Shown one piece after another: positions 6,193-8,391 of a stretch of 8,391 bases of DNA. The stretch is from a bacterium. GTDB taxonomy: Bacteria > Patescibacteriota > Minisyncoccia > Phycocordibacterales > Phycocordibacteraceae. The notes below the pieces were generated by a model, which saw nothing but the letters and a program-made list of their open reading frames with translations, was not told the DNA's origin and made no database searches. The position numbers were made by a program, and so were the translations under genes. The stretch lies in contig JAJZRH010000022.1 in assembly GCA_021802795.1 (NCBI GenBank), forward strand, positions 1 to 8,391, read 5' to 3'. The stretch's first letter is position 1. Each line of letters starts with the position of its first letter.

Positions 6193-6984
6193 TTAGGAAC
6201 GGGCGAGGGAAAGCCACGCGGAGAGCGGCACGTCTTCGGCGCGCGCTTTCTCGGCTAGAACAGGCTTCGCCTGTTCGCCCGACGCGCCGCTTCGCGGCGC
6301 GTTTAGGGGAATGGCGAACCCCGCTTCGGCCAGGTTATTCCGCACGAACTTCCGCTTGTGCGCGAACCCGGCATGGAGGAGCGTGAAAAAGCGCTCCTCC
6401 TCGCCGCGCCCCGTGAAATGCGCCCGGGAGATCCCGCGGACGGTGAGCACGGCCGAATCCACTTTCGGCGCGGGAGAAAATGCGCCCCGCGGCACCGTGA
6501 ACTCATACTTCGGCGTCCCGTACGCCTTTACCGAGAGCGAGAGGATGCTCTCTTTCTTTGCGCGTGCGATGCGTTCGGCGACCTCCTTCTGCACCAGGAG
6601 CGTGAGCGCGCTCGGCTGATTCGGGGCGGCGAGAAACATTCTGAAAATTTCTCCCGTGAGGTAGTACGGGATGTTCGCCACGAGCGCATACCCTTTCGGG
6701 AGCGCCTCAATATCAAAAGTGCGGATGTCGCCGTGGATGAGTTCAAGCCGCCCGTCCGCTATCTCGCCCGCAAAGTCGGCCTGCAGTTTTTCGAACAGCT
6801 CGTCATCGGCCTCCAGTGCGATGACCTTCTTCGCAAGCTTAAGGAGCTCGCGCGTGAGCATGCCGGTGCCGGGACCTATTTCGAACACGGCCGCGCCCGG
6901 CGCGAATCCGGCCGTCTTCGCGATGCGTTCCGCAATGCGCGCGTGCATGAGGAAGTTCTGCCCGAGTGATTTCTTTGCTTTCAC
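6193..6984 (-). CDS. rsmA: 16S rRNA adenine(1518/1519)-N6 dimethyltransferase RsmA (KsgA)
   Basis: The 263-residue product has all the hallmarks of KsgA, which uses S-adenosylmethionine to dimethylate two adenines in helix 45 of 16S rRNA during small-subunit maturation. Seen are the N-terminal KSLGQNFL (5-12), SAM motif I FEIGPGTG (34-41), the ribose-binding acid E58, HGD (84-86) before the adenine-binding region, catalytic NIPYYLT (104-110) and FSPAPKVDS (169-177). The C-terminal helical domain ends with ARAEDVPLSAWLSLA, as in the family. Start is GTG at 6984-6982, because KSLGQNF must lie close to the N-terminus and no Met is nearby. Residues 226-244 (PLNAPRSGASGEQAKPVLA) come from a double-hairpin repeat and look like an insertion in a loop of the C-terminal domain; the catalytic domain is intact. 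No Shine-Dalgarno sequence is seen. Confidence 0.97.
   Translation of the reverse strand: MKAKKSLGQNFLMHARIAERIAKTAGFAPGAAVFEIGPGTGMLTRELLKLAKKVIALEADDELFEKLQADFAGEIADGRLELIHGDIRTFDIEALPKGYALVANIPYYLTGEIFRMFLAAPNQPSALTLLVQKEVAERIARAKKESILSLSVKAYGTPKYEFTVPRGAFSPAPKVDSAVLTVRGISRAHFTGRGEEERFFTLLHAGFAHKRKFVRNNLAEAGFAIPLNAPRSGASGEQAKPVLAEKARAEDVPLSAWLSLARS
6253..6309 (-). repeat. In-gene double-hairpin palindromic repeat, copy 2 (inside rsmA)
   Basis: Plus-strand order is GGCTAG, hairpin A (6258-6265 with 6269-6276, loop TTC, 8 perfect bp), TCGCCCGAC (6275-6283), hairpin B (6282-6290 with 6294-6302, loop TTC, 9 perfect bp), then GTTTAGGGG (6301-6309). It encodes 19 codons of RsmA (226-244). Compared with the copy at 255-317, the linkers are the same while both stems differ yet remain paired, so structure rather than stem sequence is kept. 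Two 3-nt length differences fall in hairpin A, so the reading frame is the same at both ends. Confidence 0.75.
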
Positions 6985-6985
6985 G

Positions 6986-7001
6986 GTACGGTATACTGTA
7001 C
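6986..7001. promoter_or_regulatory. Near-palindromic shared -10 region between rsmA and the divergent gene
   Basis: The 22-bp gap between two divergent start codons contains GTACGGTATACTGTAC, a palindrome with one mismatched pair. It reads TATACT on the plus strand (6992-6997) and TATACC on the minus strand (6995-6990), so both genes could use the same -10 site. Predicted start sites fall at or within a few bases of each start codon, which implies leaderless or nearly leaderless mRNAs. No good -35 was found on either side. A palindrome of this size could also bind a dimeric regulator. Confidence 0.45.
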
Positions 7002-7006
7002 ACCGT

Positions 7007-7327
7007 ATGGAGAACTATCGCCTTACGCCGCACAATTTCGACACGGGAGGTCTCCGCAATTCACTGCGCTTCCAGCACGGGTTCGAACACGCGGACCTTG
7101 AGCGCGCCAAAGAAGTGATACTCAAAGGCATTGAGCACGTCGAGCACAAGACAAAAACGACCTCCGGCATGGGTGCGCACCATTTTGATATCGCCATGAA
7201 GTATTACAAAGAGAATCCCGAGGGCAAGGCCGAGTGGAAAAGAATCCCCGAGCATCAGCGGCCGCATGTTGAAGCGGCCCTCAAAGAGCATTTCGACATC
7301 GCAGAACCGGAGCAGGAAGCCGCTTAG
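7007..7327 (+). CDS. Small His-rich protein of unknown function
   Basis: The 106-residue protein starts MENYRLTPHNF. The frame stays open far upstream, but that part is antisense to rsmA and coding-unlike. ATG at 7007 is chosen because it lies just outside rsmA and 9 bases after TATACT. It is soluble, with no signal or membrane segment, mildly charged, and has ten His (9, 24, 28, 44, 47, 58, 59, 83, 87, 95). Central helices are suggested by HADLERAKEVILKGIEHVEH and HFDIAMKYYKENPEGKAEWK, the latter after SGMGAH. I recognise no family; metal binding is conceivable from the His content but no defined site is seen. Its TAG overlaps the stop of the helicase gene on the other strand by a few bases, leaving no room for a terminator between them. 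Codon use and amino-acid composition look like a real gene. Confidence 0.75.
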   Translation: MENYRLTPHNFDTGGLRNSLRFQHGFEHADLERAKEVILKGIEHVEHKTKTTSGMGAHHFDIAMKYYKENPEGKAEWKRIPEHQRPHVEAALKEHFDIAEPEQEAA

Positions 7328-8391
7328 GCTTCAATGATATCCATTCCGTCGGTCTCGTCGTAGAGCATGAGACCGCCGCCGATGTCCGCAAGGAATGATG
7401 ACGGCTCGGAGGCGTAGTCGCTGCCGTAGATCTTCCGGACGCGGGCGAGCGTGAGGATGAGCCGCTCTTTCGCGCGCGTCATCGCCACATAGAAGAGGCG
7501 GCGCTCCTCTTCTTCGTCGCGGTCCGTCTCATTGCCCATGCCCTGGTGCGGGAACAGTCCTTCCTCCATGCCGGTCACGAATACCGTACCGAACTCAAGC
7601 CCCTTCGCCGCGTGCACGGTCATAAGCGTAACGCCCGTTTTCTCCCCCTGATCCATTTCGTCCTGGTCGCTCGCGAGCGCCGCTTCGGCGAGGAAGGCGG
7701 CAATGCTTTCTTTTCCGGGCGCCGTATCGTAGCGCGCGGCGACCGAAGCGAGTTCCTCCACGTTCTCGAACCGCTCGCGGTCTTCCGCATTCCCCTCCTC
7801 AAAAAGCGCGCGGCGCATGCCGCTTTTCTCCACGACGAGCTTCACGAACTCGGAGGGGATGAGCGCGTCCGCCGCGTGCGCGAGTTCGTTGATGATGTTC
7901 TCGAACGCCTCCACCTTTGCCTTCTCGCCGGCGCGAAGCGCGCTCCTATCCCCCGCCGCGAGCTTACCGAGCGTTATCTTTCCGATGCCGCGCGCGGGCG
8001 ACGCCGCCGCGCGTATCTTGTCGACTTCGCGCGACGGGTCCATCGCGAGCCGCATCCACGCGAGTGCGTCCTTCACCTCCTTGCGCGCAAAGAAGTGCGT
8101 GCCGAGGAGTTTGTACGGCACTCCGGCGCGAAGCAACCCCTCTTCAAGCGCGCGGGATTGGAAGTTGGTGCGGAACAGAACACTGATATCCTCCGGCCGC
8201 GTCCCGCCGCGTATGAACTCGCGTATGCGGAGCGCTACCCAATGCGCCTCGTCTTCCGCGCTGCGCGCCATGTGGACGGTGATGGGCTCGCCCTCTTCCC
8301 GCTCGGTCGTCGAATATTTCTCCTTGCGGTTCTTGTTCTTCTCGATGACGGCGTTCGCCGCGTCCACGAGATTTTTCGTTGAACGATAATT
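7324..8391 (-). CDS. uvrD: UvrD/PcrA-type superfamily 1 DNA helicase, C-terminal half (cut by window edge)
   Basis: The frame is open to the right edge and gives 355 residues plus stop. It begins NYRSTKNLVDAANAVI, which is helicase motif IV (NYRST) of UvrD/PcrA/Rep. Then come ISVLFRTNFQSRALEEGLL (about 69-87), the 2B-domain PARGIGKITLGKL (132-144), motif V TVHAAKGLEF (258-267) with GMEEGLFPH, and motif VI EEERRLFYVAMTRAKERL (294-311) with the arginine finger. These ATP-driven 3'-5' translocases act in excision repair and in clearing proteins from DNA. The Walker A and B motifs lie outside the window. The protein ends about 45 residues after motif VI, so it lacks the C-terminal Tudor-like extension of long PcrA proteins. 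An internal GTG at 8367 is not the start because conserved sequence precedes it. Confidence 0.96.
   Translation of the reverse strand, partial: NYRSTKNLVDAANAVIEKNKNRKEKYSTTEREEGEPITVHMARSAEDEAHWVALRIREFIRGGTRPEDISVLFRTNFQSRALEEGLLRAGVPYKLLGTHFFARKEVKDALAWMRLAMDPSREVDKIRAAASPARGIGKITLGKLAAGDRSALRAGEKAKVEAFENIINELAHAADALIPSEFVKLVVEKSGMRRALFEEGNAEDRERFENVEELASVAARYDTAPGKESIAAFLAEAALASDQDEMDQGEKTGVTLMTVHAAKGLEFGTVFVTGMEEGLFPHQGMGNETDRDEEEERRLFYVAMTRAKERLILTLARVRKIYGSDYASEPSSFLADIGGGLMLYDETDGMDIIEA

Noticed and set aside
6671..7006. N-terminal extension of the small His-rich protein across rsmA
   Set aside because: This stretch is antisense to the conserved SAM-binding half of rsmA; coding character begins only at the ATG at 7007.
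7918..7950. Palindrome near GCGCGAAGCGCGC in the helicase gene, encoding LRAGEKAK, faintly like the repeat peptide
   Set aside because: The fixed blocks TCGCCCGAC and GTTTAGGG are missing and the segment aligns with ordinary UvrD sequence after the GIGKxTL motif.
1..8391. tRNA genes, CRISPR arrays, insertion sequences
   Set aside because: No cloverleaf, regularly spaced direct repeats or transposase-like protein was found on either strand.

Overview
The window looks like a chromosomal segment of a Candidate Phyla Radiation (Patescibacteria) bacterium, most likely Parcubacteria of the Kaiserbacteria type. Reasons are the S12 N-terminus with an insertion of about 13 residues relative to E. coli, the TrbL/VirB6-type membrane protein flanked by long exported and proline-rich proteins of unknown function, and very compact, GC-rich gene packing. 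The code looks standard: TGA serves as a stop in two genes, unlike in Gracilibacteria or Absconditabacteria. The lineage is recalled and inferred, not proven by a search.

Layout, right to left along the minus strand. Positions 8391-7324 hold the C-terminal half of a UvrD/PcrA-type helicase that runs off the right edge. A plus-strand gene (7007-7327) encodes a His-rich 106-residue protein of unknown function and overlaps the helicase stop tail to tail. Only 22 bp separate its ATG from the GTG of rsmA (ksgA, 6984-6193), which is transcribed the other way. Then comes a minus-strand cluster of four genes: a single-pass membrane protein with one thrombospondin-type-3/EF-hand-like calcium loop (6138-5089); a long exported Cys-containing protein (5092-3203); a polytopic TrbL/VirB6-like protein (3201-1183); and a cytoplasmic protein with a helical N-terminus and a long proline-rich tail (1166-198). 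The first three are tightly coupled (ATGA overlap, then a 1-nt gap). At the left edge is the 5' end of rpsL (133-1), probably with its own promoter.

The cluster between rsmA and rpsL resembles part of an envelope-spanning, type IV secretion- or DNA-transfer-like apparatus: a VirB6/TrbL core channel component, an exported partner in the VirB5 position, a membrane-anchored calcium-loop protein, and a cytoplasmic proline-rich protein. No VirB4-type ATPase lies in the window, so a working machine is inference.

The most unusual observation is a two-copy double-hairpin repeat inserted in frame in two unrelated genes: the proline-rich protein (255-317) and the C-terminal domain of RsmA (6253-6309). 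Both copies share the fixed blocks GGCTA, TCGCCCGAC and GTTTAGGG on the plus strand. Their stems differ in sequence but stay self-complementary. Both are read in the same orientation and frame, giving related peptides (LNxPxxGxSG[ED] followed by AK). This resembles in principle the Rickettsia palindromic elements that live inside protein genes, but the sequence is different.
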